From Acrasis kona (Eukaryota; Heterolobosea; Eutetramitea; Acrasida; Acrasidae), in the NCBI GenBank assembly GCA_026419775.2, contig JAOPGA020000078.1:62001-126000 (forward strand): a DNA stretch of 64,000 nt. The letters run 5' to 3'. The notes below the pieces were generated by a model, which saw nothing but the letters and a program-made list of their open reading frames with translations, had not been told where the DNA came from and made no database searches. The stretch's first letter is position 1, and each line of letters starts with the position of its first letter. Shown here one piece after another: positions 20,238 through 31,401 of this stretch. Both the position numbers and the translations under genes were made by a program.

Positions 20238-23200
20238 ATGGACGGGAGAAATGATAGTAACACAGGGATTGACGATAACCTAGCCGTATCTCAACCCTCA
20301 GAAGCACGTCTTGATCCGACATATGGCGACAAAGCGCCAGGGTCTACAAATGAAAAGGGAATGGAATCGAAAGAGGCCACCAGAGTAACAATAAATGATG
20401 ATGCCGAGAAGCCAGATTTGAAGCCAATGAACGAAAATGGCAAACCAGTCGAAGATGAGGAAGTTCAGTCTGAAGATCCAAGAAAACCCAAATTAAAACT
20501 TGGTCCATTATATTTATTCAAAATAATAGGTAGGGAGTGGATCCCTATACCTATTGCTGCCGTTTGCGCTGGTGTAACAGGAGTAGCACCTCTACTGTTT
20601 TTCGAAGTTTTGGGAGGACTATTCGGTTCACTTGGTGGTGGGTCAGACATTCAAGCCCAAACCTCTCAAGCGGCCTTGTATATATTCATTATCGCACTTG
20701 TTGCTATGGTTCTACAATTCTTCTCACACGGATTGTTCAACTTGGCCTCGCAACGTATGGGTAACAGAGTCAAGATGGCCTACTTTAATAGTGTAACGAT
20801 GCAAGAAATTGGCTTTTTCGACATTAAGAAAGCTGGTTCTATTGCTAATTCGTTGGGAGATGATGTATCCAGAGTGACCGACGCTCTTAGTACAAACTTC
20901 CAGGATTTATGTCAATACACAGTGCAGTTTGTTGTTGCTGTAATTTTGGCAATCATTGCAAACTATGCAATGGCACTGTTTGATTTGATTTGCGTTCCAA
21001 TTATACTTGTTATCCTCGGTATCGCTGGTCGTCTTTTAGAAATGTTTGGAAGAAGACAAGGACGCCTCTTGGGTGACAGTATCTCCACTGCAAACGAAGT
21101 AATCGGCTCCATGCGTACTGTTCGTAGTATGGCTGGTGAGAAAAGAGAAATAAATAGATACAAAGCCAACCTTGCCAAAACAAGATGGTTATACATTGCC
21201 ACAGCCTTCACTAAGGGTTTCGCCTTCTCAGCTATGGTCTTCACTATCTGGGGATGCATAGCCTTGGCCTTCTGGTTCGGAGGACTCATGATCGGATGGG
21301 GAAGATTGGACGTTGGTGGCTTCATTAAGGTGTACGGTTTGGTTTTGCTTGCCGTGACTGGTTTGACACAAATTTTTGCTGTTTTACCCGAAGTCATCAA
21401 GGCATTAGCATCAGTCAACATTCTACTCGAAGTGATCAAGAGAGAGCCTGCCATCAGGTTCAAGGGAGGAAAGAGACCAGAGGAAATCCATGGAAACATT
21501 GAGTTCACGGATGTTACTTTTAGATACCCAGCCAGACCAAAACAAGCCGTACTCAAAAACTTTAGTTTGAAGATTGACAAAGGAACCAGCGTCGCCCTAG
21601 TTGGTCAATCCGGAAGTGGAAAATCAACAATTGTTGGTCTCATCGAGAAATGGTACGAACCCGAAAGTGGCAAAGTGACACTAGATGGAGAGGACATTAC
21701 GGAGATTGATCCACAGTGGCTCCATCGTTACGTAGGAATTGTGCAACAAGAACCAACACTGTTTGCAACCACCATTAAGAGAAACATTACGTACGCAGTC
21801 GACACCATCAACATGCTCATCAAGAAGGAAGCCAAGAAGGAAAACAAAAAGATCACCGACGATCAATTAAAGGATAAGTTAATCGAAGTTAACGACGAAA
21901 CCATCGAAAAGGCTGCCAAGATGGCCAACTGTCACGAATTCATCATGACGCTGCCCGACAAGTACGATACAGTAATTGGAGAACGTGGTGTCAGCATGTC
22001 TGGAGGTCAAAAGCAACGTGTCGCCATCGCTCGTGCCGTTTTACAAGATCCCAAAATTCTTCTTCTAGACGAAGCCACGTCCGCACTTGACACCAAGTCA
22101 GAATCTCTTGTCCAAGATGCTCTCAACAAACTAATGGTCGGTCGCACATCCATAGTCATCGCCCACAGATTAACGACCGTTCAAGATTGTGACAACATTG
22201 TCGTCATGAGAGAAGGAAAGGTGGTTGAGATGGGAAAGCATGATGATTTGTTGGACAAGAAGGGAGCTTACTTTTCGCTAGCAAAGAAACAAATGAAATT
22301 AGGAGGCAACGACACTTCGACCAGCGATCTATCCAACTCCGACGGAGAAAGCGATCTCTCATCAAGAGTCACCACCGGAAGTACTGACGAACATGATCAC
22401 GATCACACAGATGATGACATTAATCTATCACACACGCCCACCACACACGAATACAAGCCACTCTTCGCAACCACAAAACCAATCAAGGACGATTCCAATA
22501 ACTTTTACGGTGACTCTCAACCATTCACCATCGAACCATCATCATCACCCAAAAAACAAAATTCCACACCAACGACACCAATCGAAGAAGAATCAGAAAT
22601 GGATGCCAACAAGCAAGTAGAGCCCAATGGGGTCGCAGCCGCACCAGCAGACGAACAAGTCCAACCCAACAAGTCGCGTCGTCATCGCCGTCATCGCCAC
22701 GAAGGCAAATTACGTCGCAGACACAGGGAACGCAAAAACAAGAGAAAACAAATGGAAGAATTCACCAACGAAGAAGATGTGGTCGATCAAAATGCACCAA
22801 AAGTTTACACGGGATTACAAATCATACCTTATCTTGGACCCGAATGGTTCTTGATTTTATTGGGTGCCATCGGAAGTGCAGTCAACGGAGCAGCGCCCAT
22901 TGCATTTTACATTGTTTTCGGAAGAGTGGTGAATGCATTGATTCCGCCCGCCAATTTAGATGGAACGGCCGGAACTTACCCACCAGGATACGACATTGCG
23001 GGCATCATTGCGCGTCACGCCAGTTATTTGGCAATCGTAGCAGCAGGAGCATGCGTCGGACAATTCTTCAACATGACATGTTTCTCATTAGCAAACGATC
23101 GAGTTGGAATTCGATTAAGAAACATTTATTTCAAATCGGTCGTTCATCAGGAATTAGGATTCTTCGACATTAAAAAAGCAGGAAAATTGATTAATGTGAT

Positions 23201-24653
23201 GAGCGAGGACATGGAAGCGATCCAAACTGCATTCACGAGCAGAGTCAGCATTTTCGTGCAATATGCATCTCAGTTCACGTTGGGCGTGATTTTTGCATTA
23301 ATCACCGACATCATCACCGCGTTATTAGCACTAGCAGCGGTTCTCTTTTTATTCTTCTTTGTCATCTTCATGAGCACGTTATTGAGCTTCATCAATAAAA
23401 AGATTGGTCATTTGAGCGCGAGCAGCATGGCCACGGCATCAGAAGTGATCGGAAGCATGAGAACCGTTCGTTCCATGGGAGGAGAAGAAAGAGAACAAGG
23501 TCGTCTCAATAACGATTTGAAACTAATTGCACATTATGCAATCTTCAAGGGATTAGTGAGAGGAGTGACTCAAATGGTGATTCAATTCATTATTCTAGGA
23601 GATGCCGCTTTTGTGTTTTGGTACGGCGGTAGAAAACTAAGCAACGGTCAAATCACGCCTGGTGCATTGATTCAAGTGTTCGGTTTCATTTTATTGGGCG
23701 TGTTGGGACTGTCGCTAGGTCTCACCGAAGTGCCAAATATCGTAAAGGGAATCAACGCTGCCAAAGAAGCTCTCGTCGGCATCAAGAGGAAACCATTAAT
23801 ACCCATGGAAGGTGGAGAAACATTAGAAAAGGTCGAAGGAAATATCGAATTCACCAACATTACATTTTCGTATCCTTCTAGACCTAACATTGAGGTGTTA
23901 AAAAACTTTTCGCTAAGTATCAAAAAGGGTCAACACGTTGCACTGGTCGGAGAATCAGGTTGTGGCAAATCAACCATTACCGGATTACTAGAGCGCTTCT
24001 ATGATCCAAAAGAAGGTAAGGTCGAATTGGATGGATTGGATTTATCGACTGCCGATGCAACATGGTTACATAAAAATGTTGCCATCGTGACTCAAGAACC
24101 CATTTTGTTCGCCACGAATATCAAAAAGAACATTGAGTATAGCGTCGGTGGAGAGGAACAAACAATGGAAAAGATTATAGAGTGCTGCAAGGCTGCTAAC
24201 TGTCATGATTTTATAAGCAAGTTACCCAATGGGTACGAAACTGAAATTGGAGAGCGTGGCGTGAGTATGAGCGGTGGTCAGAAGCAACGTATTGCTATTG
24301 CCAGGGCCATGTTGCAGAATGCTAATGTGTTGATTCTTGACGAGGCTACTAGTGCGTTGGATACCGAAGCGGAGGCGTTGGTGCAAGATGCTTTGAACAA
24401 GTTGATGAAGGGAAAGACTTCGGTGGTGATAGCTCATCGTTTGAGCACCGTGCAGGATTGTGATATGATTGTGGCCATGAAGGCTGGTAAAGTGGTAGAG
24501 AAGGGCACTCATCAGGAGTTGATCGAGAAGAAGGGAATGTATTATAAATTGGCCAAGAAGCAAATGGAATTCGGTAATATTCAACATGGAGATGCTGTCG
24601 ATGGCAAGGACAAGAAGCAGGAGGAAGAAATTCAAATGGCTGAAAATGATTAA
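20238..24653 (+). CDS. Full-size ABCB (P-glycoprotein/MDR-type) transporter
   Basis: Single exon, about 1471 residues from the ATG at 20238. The frame is open further upstream but only from a GTG, across a TATA-like element. Architecture is TMD-NBD-TMD-NBD. NBD1 has Walker A GQSGSGKST (about residue 456), signature VSMSGGQKQR and Walker B ILLLDEATSALD. NBD2 has GESGCGKST (about 1238), the same signature and VLILDEATSALD. Both end with an IVIAHRL/VVIAHRL H-loop. Both halves contain EVIGSMRTVRSM, the family's coupling segment, so the protein is a full internal duplication. The linker is unusual: a His/Asp-rich patch (DEHDHDHTDDD) and an Arg/His-rich basic stretch. Likely an ATP-driven exporter of lipids or hydrophobic compounds in plasma or vacuolar membrane; substrate unknown. 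Confidence 0.95.
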   Translation: MDGRNDSNTGIDDNLAVSQPSEARLDPTYGDKAPGSTNEKGMESKEATRVTINDDAEKPDLKPMNENGKPVEDEEVQSEDPRKPKLKLGPLYLFKIIGREWIPIPIAAVCAGVTGVAPLLFFEVLGGLFGSLGGGSDIQAQTSQAALYIFIIALVAMVLQFFSHGLFNLASQRMGNRVKMAYFNSVTMQEIGFFDIKKAGSIANSLGDDVSRVTDALSTNFQDLCQYTVQFVVAVILAIIANYAMALFDLICVPIILVILGIAGRLLEMFGRRQGRLLGDSISTANEVIGSMRTVRSMAGEKREINRYKANLAKTRWLYIATAFTKGFAFSAMVFTIWGCIALAFWFGGLMIGWGRLDVGGFIKVYGLVLLAVTGLTQIFAVLPEVIKALASVNILLEVIKREPAIRFKGGKRPEEIHGNIEFTDVTFRYPARPKQAVLKNFSLKIDKGTSVALVGQSGSGKSTIVGLIEKWYEPESGKVTLDGEDITEIDPQWLHRYVGIVQQEPTLFATTIKRNITYAVDTINMLIKKEAKKENKKITDDQLKDKLIEVNDETIEKAAKMANCHEFIMTLPDKYDTVIGERGVSMSGGQKQRVAIARAVLQDPKILLLDEATSALDTKSESLVQDALNKLMVGRTSIVIAHRLTTVQDCDNIVVMREGKVVEMGKHDDLLDKKGAYFSLAKKQMKLGGNDTSTSDLSNSDGESDLSSRVTTGSTDEHDHDHTDDDINLSHTPTTHEYKPLFATTKPIKDDSNNFYGDSQPFTIEPSSSPKKQNSTPTTPIEEESEMDANKQVEPNGVAAAPADEQVQPNKSRRHRRHRHEGKLRRRHRERKNKRKQMEEFTNEEDVVDQNAPKVYTGLQIIPYLGPEWFLILLGAIGSAVNGAAPIAFYIVFGRVVNALIPPANLDGTAGTYPPGYDIAGIIARHASYLAIVAAGACVGQFFNMTCFSLANDRVGIRLRNIYFKSVVHQELGFFDIKKAGKLINVMSEDMEAIQTAFTSRVSIFVQYASQFTLGVIFALITDIITALLALAAVLFLFFFVIFMSTLLSFINKKIGHLSASSMATASEVIGSMRTVRSMGGEEREQGRLNNDLKLIAHYAIFKGLVRGVTQMVIQFIILGDAAFVFWYGGRKLSNGQITPGALIQVFGFILLGVLGLSLGLTEVPNIVKGINAAKEALVGIKRKPLIPMEGGETLEKVEGNIEFTNITFSYPSRPNIEVLKNFSLSIKKGQHVALVGESGCGKSTITGLLERFYDPKEGKVELDGLDLSTADATWLHKNVAIVTQEPILFATNIKKNIEYSVGGEEQTMEKIIECCKAANCHDFISKLPNGYETEIGERGVSMSGGQKQRIAIARAMLQNANVLILDEATSALDTEAEALVQDALNKLMKGKTSVVIAHRLSTVQDCDMIVAMKAGKVVEKGTHQELIEKKGMYYKLAKKQMEFGNIQHGDAVDGKDKKQEEEIQMAEND

Positions 24654-25018
24654 AAATTTCGATTTTGTAAATTTATGTTATGTCTAGGTTGGTGACAATT
24701 CCACATGAATCTATCATCTGATGCAGATCCGTGAACTGATGGAACAATCAAAGCTCTCAATGAGAGCAAAAAAATAAATGTCAAAATTCTCAAAACGACT
24801 GATGTCAATTTGCACTTTGATTATCATAACACTACTCTAGGTATAATGCACTTGAATATTAGAGGTATCCCTAACAAATTCATTTTTGATGATTATGAAT
24901 AAATGAGGTGTTCATGATCAGCCAACTTTGATACTACGCCGCCCCCTGTTAAGTAGCAAGAACTGACGCGAAAAAGTGTAATCTTACTCTTTACAAAAAT
25001 AACGTCCTGGAATCGATT
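24654..25018. other. Intergenic region between ABC transporter and kinesin
   Basis: This 365-bp region holds the ABC transporter 3' flank (AT-rich, with several aataaa-like strings around 24772) and the kinesin promoter and leader. I see no additional open reading frame, RNA gene or repeat. Confidence 0.5.
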
Positions 25019-27916
25019 ATGAGCGAACAGATTCGTGTATATAGTCGGTTCCGTCCGACTTCAGGGCTGACAGCAGATTATGAGGTGGAGAAGGATTTTG
25101 AAGCAAGCTATATACACTTCAAAAAGCTCTCAAATGTAGAATATGGACCCAACTCTGTGAACAAAGAATACAGGTTTAGATTTGATGGTATCATGGAGGA
25201 CGACTGCAAACAAGATGCTGTTTATGATATATGTGCCAAACAGAGCATTGCATCTGTACTAGAGGGCATCAACTCAACTATATTCTGCTACGGACAAACT
25301 GGTTCAGGTAAAACATATACCATGACTGGTGACCAAGATCAAGAGTTCGCAAAAAGAGGGTTGATACCCAGAGCAGTTGAAAATCTTTTTAATCAAATCT
25401 CCCAAATTTCTGGAAAGGGGGATATGTCGTTCAAGGTCAGGATCAGATATGTTGAGTTTTATCTTTCTGATGGATATGATTTACTTGACTCCAACGAAAA
25501 ACTAAGCGTTCAGGACCTTAAGAAATCAAAATTAAGAATGAGAGAAAAAGATGGTAATTTTTACCTAGAAAATTGCGATGGGATAGAAGTATCTTCGGAG
25601 GAAGAGGCGCTCAACTGTTTATGGAAAGGCTCCACCAACAGACATATTTCCTCTACATTTATGAACGAAGCATCTTCTCGCTCACACAGCGTCTACACCA
25701 TACAAGTGGAGAGTAGTGTCAAAGGAAGCGAGAGCAAAAAAGGCGCCAGGCTTCACCTCGTGGATTTGGCAGGATCTGAAAGAGTAGCCAAATCAGGCTC
25801 CAGCGGTAGCGTTCTCAATGAAGCAAAGAGCATTAACTCCTCTCTATTTCATCTTGTTCGAGTCGTAAACGCACTTGCTAACAAGGAAGATCATGTTCCT
25901 TTTCGAGACTCTCCCATGACAAAGTATCTTAAGGACTCTTTAGGTGGTAACTGCAAAACTGTGATGATTGCCAATATGAACCCAGCTATCGAACACACTG
26001 AGGTAAAGCAAATCAAAACACCTTAGCGACTAATCTTTATATAGGAAACCATATCAACGTGCAGGTTTGCTCAAACCGTAGCTAGCTTGACGACAAGCGC
26101 CGTAGTGAATGAGTTTGTAGAAGACAAGGTACTTATCAGAAATTTAAAAAAGAAAGTTGCCGAATTAGAGGATCAACTTGCTTTTTATAATAAAGATGGA
26201 AAATCATCGGGCGAATTAGATGCCAATGACATGGCACTGTAAGTCGATCACTATACATTTATACGTGTAACACCACGATTTAGAATTAAACAAAGAGTGA
26301 ATGAATACGTGCAAGATACAGATAAGAACGCACAACTAGTACTTGGAGGAGATATATCGAGAATAAGGGCGGCGTTTAAAGAAATGAAGAACATGATTGT
26401 TTACGAAAGGAGAAAAGCGGGAGGTGATTTCCATGCTGCACCTCCAACTAGTCAATCCTTGCCACCAAAACCTATCAAACCAGCTGCAGAGCCTGTAAGA
26501 AAAAACATTATTGAGGAGAATAGCACCAATTCTAAAGAAGAGGGTACTTTTGTAAATAACGATGCCGTGCAGAATCAAGTAAAGAAGTTATTGATGGGCA
26601 TTCAACAAAGAGATAAAGAAATTGATATTCTAGTGGCCATGCTTCAAAAAAAGGGAGAGGGTAAGGTTGAATCAGGTACACAAACTGATGATGGATCCAA
26701 TTCCTCAAAATCAAAATATGAATCCAGCGGCTCCAGCAGCTCTTCTAAAATGTCTTCTTATCAGAGCAGCATCAGTAATAGCAAACCAGTGGAGAGTACT
26801 GTGAGCAAGGATGCCATTATGGAGCGCATCAAAGCAAAACAAGAACAAGTCCTAAAGCAAGATATTAAGATCACAAATGAAAAACTCGAAGCCATATCTA
26901 GGGATGTGGGAATGATGGACAGAGCAAAGAGTTTTGAAGCCTTCAGAAAGACGTACAGACACAATGAGGCCATAGAGATGAGAACAGCTAATTTGAAAGT
27001 ACAGTACACAAAATGTAAACAATTATCCACCGCCATCCAAAAGCAAAGAGAGGTGGTGGAAAAGTTGAAAAAGGAGCTGGTGCAGATTCAAATCGAAGAT
27101 CAACAGCACGGTGGAGACAATAGCATGGAGATTGAATCGATCCGAAGTAAAATTATAGACGAGAGAGCCATTTATAATAATTTGGTGGAAGAAATGAAAC
27201 AAGTCAAGAGAGAAATTGAATTTACACAAAAGCAAATGGATTCAATGAAAGAGAAATTAGCTTTTGACTTTAACAAGTGGCACAAGTCCACTTATCCAGA
27301 TGGACACCAAGACGAGAAGCAGTCAAAACCATCCAGTGCTATTCCATCACCGGTCACTACCGATAAGCAAGATGACGTCTTCGTGATGCCTACTGTCACA
27401 AACCAAAAACCAAAAAGTGGTCGCTATGATGACTTGGCGTCATCAACCTCTAGCATTTCCTCTCAATCCTCTTCTGTGGGCAAATACGACTATGGTAATA
27501 CACAGAGGGAATCCAAAACAAGTATGAAGTCCTCCGAAGAGTTCACTCAACCAAGAAGCTTCCAAAATGGTCCTAGACAAGCTTGGGCCGATGATTCATC
27601 GGTGATATCCACTCCATCCAGTAGCGACAGTGCCACGGTGAGATCGTCTAGTAGTGACTCCAGCAGCCGCCCATCGGATAGGTATCTTTTGCGTTCAAAT
27701 TCGAATTCAGACATGAACAATGGTATTAATAATAGTTCGAATATTAGAAGCAAAGTAGAAGAATATCGTCGTTTAAACGAATCAATGAGAACATCAAACT
27801 CCTCTAATATTATGTCGGGTGTAAATATGAATAACACCAATCGGAATGTAGAAACTCCGCATTCCAGGTCGTTATTTAGCAAAGCAATTAACATGATGGA
27901 ACGCAACAATTCTTAA
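25019..27916 (+). CDS. Kinesin motor protein, kinesin-9-like (three exons)
   Basis: About 936 residues. Exons are 25019-26002, 26045-26238 and 26284-27916 with 42- and 45-nt introns. The N-terminal motor carries the P-loop GQTGSGKT (residues 92-99), switch I NEASSRSHS, switch II VDLAGSERV and the neck-proximal ETISTCRFAQT, which is restored only by splicing. N-kinesin polarity and the overall motor pattern (YIHFKKL, SVLEGINSTIFCYGQTG, RGLIPRAVENLF) resemble kinesin-9 (KIF9/KIF6) most, but subfamily assignment by eye is uncertain. Behind the motor are a short coiled coil, a Pro/Ser-rich spacer, a second coiled coil (about residues 560-720) and a Ser/Asn-rich disordered tail. Kinesin-9 members are usually flagellar, which would be informative about the life cycle if confirmed. 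Confidence 0.9.
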
Positions 27917-28215
27917 ATTAGAAATTAGAAATATCCCACGGAAATAGTTGTGTCTTTAATGGTACACTCGCGGCGTTTCAAATTTGAATGACGATGGTGA
28001 TGTGGAAGTTGGGAGGCTGTTGAAGAAACATTTTGATTGTTTACCTCTTTATTAGGTGTAAATGAATAAAAAGAGCTCTAATAATAAATTATACAATAAA
28101 AGACATTACAACTCGTTTTAGTACACCTGGCATGTCACGTCAAAATATTCCCCCAATTGTATAAACGTTGTTATTAAATTGAACGGTGTAAATATCAAAA
28201 GAGAAACCGAATTAA

Positions 28216-29400
28216 ATGAACATTAGAAGCCACCACGACGCAGCCCGTCATATTTATAATGAATTTTATCTAGGTCAAGTTAGGATGGCCACGTTCAAGG
28301 TTGTTCATAGACTTCGGATTGCTGACCTCCTTAAAGAAGGCCCCATGACAATAGAGGAGTTAGCCGCCGCCACAAATACGCATGAGACTAGTTTACACCG
28401 TATCATGGTCACAGCCCATCAGATGGGTTTGTTCCAGATGTACACAGACAATAAGACCTTCTCTTTGACGATGATAAGTGACCTGATGACCATCGACCAC
28501 CCCATGAGTATGCATGGTCTTATCGAATTCACCTGTGAGGAGTACATGGAGAAGAGCTTGGATTTAATACATACTACAGTCAGCACAGGTGTACCTAGTT
28601 TCACCAAAGCTACACCCAGTGGAGAGGACTTTTATCAATATCTACGTAATGATTCAGAGAAAGGGTCCACCTTCGACTCGGCCATGACATGCATGGATAC
28701 AACTGTTTCACCTCTTCTAGCACAAGTGTGTGACTTTGTAGACGTGAAGAGTATTGTAGACTTGGGAGGTGGGTCAGGTAACAGCGTACTCCACATCCTT
28801 TCGCAAAATGAAAATGTAACAAGTGGCACTGTTGCCGATATGACCGTCGTAATTGAGGACTCAAAGACTGAAAAGAGGAGGAAGGCTCGTACAAGGCGCT
28901 TCGGTGACGCCGTTTGCAACAAGATCAACTATACACCCTGTGATTTGTTCAAGAAGGATGAATGGAAAGGTTTACCAACTGCTGACGCCTACATGCTCAA
29001 AAACATTCTTCATGACTGGAGTGATAATGAGTGTGATGACCTTCTTTCTAACGTTGTTAGGAAAATGGAAGGAGATGCCACAAAGCGTCTGTTGGTTGTA
29101 GAGAAGATTGTAATACAAGAGGATGTTCAGCCACATAAAGCCGGCCACGACATTGTGAAACTCATATTCTTCAAAGAGGAGTCAACTCATAGGTCTTTTG
29201 AAAACTTTGAGAAGATATTCCAAAGAAACGGTTTAAAACTTACGAATATAACTCCGCTTGGTGATACAGATTATTACGTGTTTGAGGGGAGACTTGGTAC
29301 AAATTGTCAAAACGAAGCTGCCTTGAGTTGCTTTAGTATGGCAAATAGATTGTTAAATGTCGGTTCACCGTTACCTGGCGCAGAAAGCGTAGATTTGTAA
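28216..29400 (+). CDS. Class II (COMT/ASMT-like) O-methyltransferase
   Basis: Single exon, 394 residues. The N-terminal half is the winged-helix dimerisation domain (KVVHRLRIADLLKEGPMTIEELA). The SAM-binding fold follows with motif I VDLGGGSG (about residue 181), a further acidic strand and the catalytic motif KNILHDWSDNEC (His about 265). LLVVEKIV and a C-terminal YYVFEGR complete the family pattern. SAM-dependent O-methylation of a small phenolic or indolic molecule is the expected reaction; the substrate cannot be told from sequence. The SAM domain contains a longer, basic insertion (EKRRKARTRR) after the second acidic strand, which may be lineage-specific. Confidence 0.9.
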   Translation: MNIRSHHDAARHIYNEFYLGQVRMATFKVVHRLRIADLLKEGPMTIEELAAATNTHETSLHRIMVTAHQMGLFQMYTDNKTFSLTMISDLMTIDHPMSMHGLIEFTCEEYMEKSLDLIHTTVSTGVPSFTKATPSGEDFYQYLRNDSEKGSTFDSAMTCMDTTVSPLLAQVCDFVDVKSIVDLGGGSGNSVLHILSQNENVTSGTVADMTVVIEDSKTEKRRKARTRRFGDAVCNKINYTPCDLFKKDEWKGLPTADAYMLKNILHDWSDNECDDLLSNVVRKMEGDATKRLLVVEKIVIQEDVQPHKAGHDIVKLIFFKEESTHRSFENFEKIFQRNGLKLTNITPLGDTDYYVFEGRLGTNCQNEAALSCFSMANRLLNVGSPLPGAESVDL

Positions 29401-29584
29401 AATAGAAATAGTGTAGAACATTCAAGATTGAACAAATAAAAGTCATAAATATTGTACTAATAACTCCTTCTTTCCTTTGTTTCAATCTCGTTCATACGAT
29501 GAAGGCTGCGTGCGTTGAAATGACCGGTTCCGACTTTTCTTTTGATCGATCATTTTTAGTCAACCAAACCAAGTTACAATTTCA

Positions 29585-30730
29585 ATGAAAGACACAAGAG
29601 TTCCCTCACAACAAACACAGATTCCAACCTCGTTTCCAGTGACGACTGCCAGACCAACTCCCGATCAATTTGTTACAAAGCGACCAGATTTTGTGGGGCA
29701 ACTACCTCAAACAGCATTACCCTCCACATTATTGAGACAGAAATTACTCGCCGAACAAAAACAAAAAGACAACGCACCAATTATCCACAACTTTGATGAT
29801 CCTGAAGTTCCCCAGAAGAGAATTAACAATGAAGATGACATGAAAAAATTCCGAGAATCTCAAGGATACAAAATATTGGATCACTTTATAAGAGAGTTAA
29901 ACCAATCAATGATTGACAAGAAAATAAGCGATCTTGATGAATCCAAAGTAAATCCAATTATAAATAAATGTGTCGACATTCTAGACCAATGTGAAAGGTG
30001 GATTGATGAATACCCCATCTCGACATCCCTACAAAATGCTTCCAGGTACGGAAACATTGCCTTTCGTGACTGGTTCGGTCGTGTCTGCAAAGAAGCACAA
30101 CAACTTGTCAACACCCTTTTAAGCGAAAAAGATGCCAAGTCGTGGAAGGCAAAAGAGCTCTGCGCATACTTTAAAGAAAGCTTTGGTAACATAGTCAGAA
30201 TTGACTATGGCACCGGTCATGAGACTGCTTTTTGTTCTTTCATGTGTTGTTTAGCCAGATTAAATTTGGTGACCAAAGATGATGCCTTTGCGCTTGTGGC
30301 TAAACTTTTCAATAGATATCTAAAATTAATGCGTCACGTACAATTATATTATAAACTCGAACCAGCCGGATCTCACGGTGTTTGGGGCCTTGATGACTAT
30401 TACTTTTTGCCATTCTTGTGGGGAGCCGCACAACTTGTTAACCATGAATACATTGTTCCAAACAGCATCCACGATAAGGCTATCGTTGATGCAGAATCAA
30501 AAGATTATTTATATTTGGCTGCAATACAATTTATTAATCAAGTCAAAAAAGGATACTTTGGAGAGCACTCTCCATTGTTGAACGATATAAGCGGATCTGC
30601 TAATTGGTCAAAAATAAACAATGGCATGATAAAGATGTATCATGATGAGGTGTTGGGTAAGTATGTTGTAATTCAACACTACTTGTTTGGAAAGTTGATA
30701 CCATTTGTACCTGTCGAGACGAAGCAATAA
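29585..30730 (+). CDS. PP2A activator PTPA (peptidyl-prolyl isomerase type phosphatase activator)
   Basis: Single exon, 381 residues. PTPA loads metal and activates protein phosphatase 2A in cytosol and nucleus. Diagnostic segments: RYGNIAFRDWF, RIDYGTGHETAF, GSHGVWGLDDYYFLPFLWG and the terminal GKLIPFVP. The N-terminal ~90 residues are a polar, Pro/Gln-rich extension beyond the conserved fold. The start chosen is the first ATG in the frame. The gene is convergent with the small minus-strand gene that ends at 30736, only 5 bp away. Confidence 0.94.
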   Translation: MKDTRVPSQQTQIPTSFPVTTARPTPDQFVTKRPDFVGQLPQTALPSTLLRQKLLAEQKQKDNAPIIHNFDDPEVPQKRINNEDDMKKFRESQGYKILDHFIRELNQSMIDKKISDLDESKVNPIINKCVDILDQCERWIDEYPISTSLQNASRYGNIAFRDWFGRVCKEAQQLVNTLLSEKDAKSWKAKELCAYFKESFGNIVRIDYGTGHETAFCSFMCCLARLNLVTKDDAFALVAKLFNRYLKLMRHVQLYYKLEPAGSHGVWGLDDYYFLPFLWGAAQLVNHEYIVPNSIHDKAIVDAESKDYLYLAAIQFINQVKKGYFGEHSPLLNDISGSANWSKINNGMIKMYHDEVLGKYVVIQHYLFGKLIPFVPVETKQ

Positions 30731-30735
30731 AGTTT

Positions 30736-31253
30736 TTATTCTTTGAGCTTTTCTACATTGATTTTTCTTGTACGATACGCAATATGTGCTATCGATAGTG
30801 ACTCGGAGTGATTGGGACTGTCTTCAATTTGTTTTGATTCGTAATGTAATGGTGCCATACTTTCTAATAGCTTCTTGTGATAGGCCATCTCAGCGTCCTG
30901 AATGTCGGTCTTTAGGTTTTGTCTAGAGATTTGTGTAACCATCTCTTTAATGTATCTTTTACTCTTCCATTTTTTTACGTCCTCGGGTTCACGATATTTC
31001 TCCGAAAGTAATTCCTCTACCATCATTTTGTCATTCTTTTGCTGCACTGTGCGAATCATCGAAGTCGGGATTTTTTTGATTGCAGCTTCGCTTGCTGTTT
31101 TGCGTTGGTCCTTTTTCAAAGGCGCATCTTGTCTTGTGTTGTAGTAGACTGGTGCCGAAATTGTTTTTAGCTATCGCTTAACGTCTTCTTTTTGGAACTA
31201 TCGTATTTGCTCTCCTTGCGAGCGCTTTTGGAATTGGATTGTTCTTCACTCAT
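30736..31253 (-). CDS. Small charged orphan protein (two-exon model uncertain)
   Basis: Not recognised. The main exon (30736-31132) encodes a Lys/Glu-rich, helix-prone chain (KKWKSKRYIKEMVTQ, AEMAYHKKLLESM). A good upstream start (MSEEQSNSKSARKE at 31253) runs into a stop. Splicing 31133-31182 (50 nt, donor gttaag, acceptor cacaag) joins it in frame to give about 155 residues, but the donor is weak. An alternative acceptor at the gatag just before 31169 would require another first exon. No signal peptide or membrane helix. It is convergent with PTPA and divergent from the SERBP1-like gene. Confidence 0.5.
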
Positions 31254-31401
31254 TGTAAATTATAAAAAATCCAAAAATCTTCGATTGGCTCGTTGTATTT
31301 TTCTTTTTTGTATTTTAAAAGTTTGTGTGATCAAAACCTAACGTAAGTGTTAACACACACATTTCATTATTGACAACAACAGGTCATAGTATATATTAAA
31401 T

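Noticed and set aside
1589-29400. Linkage of Maf (1589-2223) and the ASMT-like methyltransferase (28216-29400) as a split ASMTL
   Set aside because: They are ~26 kb apart with unrelated genes between them; co-occurrence in the window is not evidence of a functional pair.
31133-31253. Stand-alone 28-codon upstream ORF MSEEQSNSKSARKE
   Set aside because: It joins in frame to the main exon by a plausible 50-nt intron, so it is more likely the first exon of that gene, although the donor is weak.
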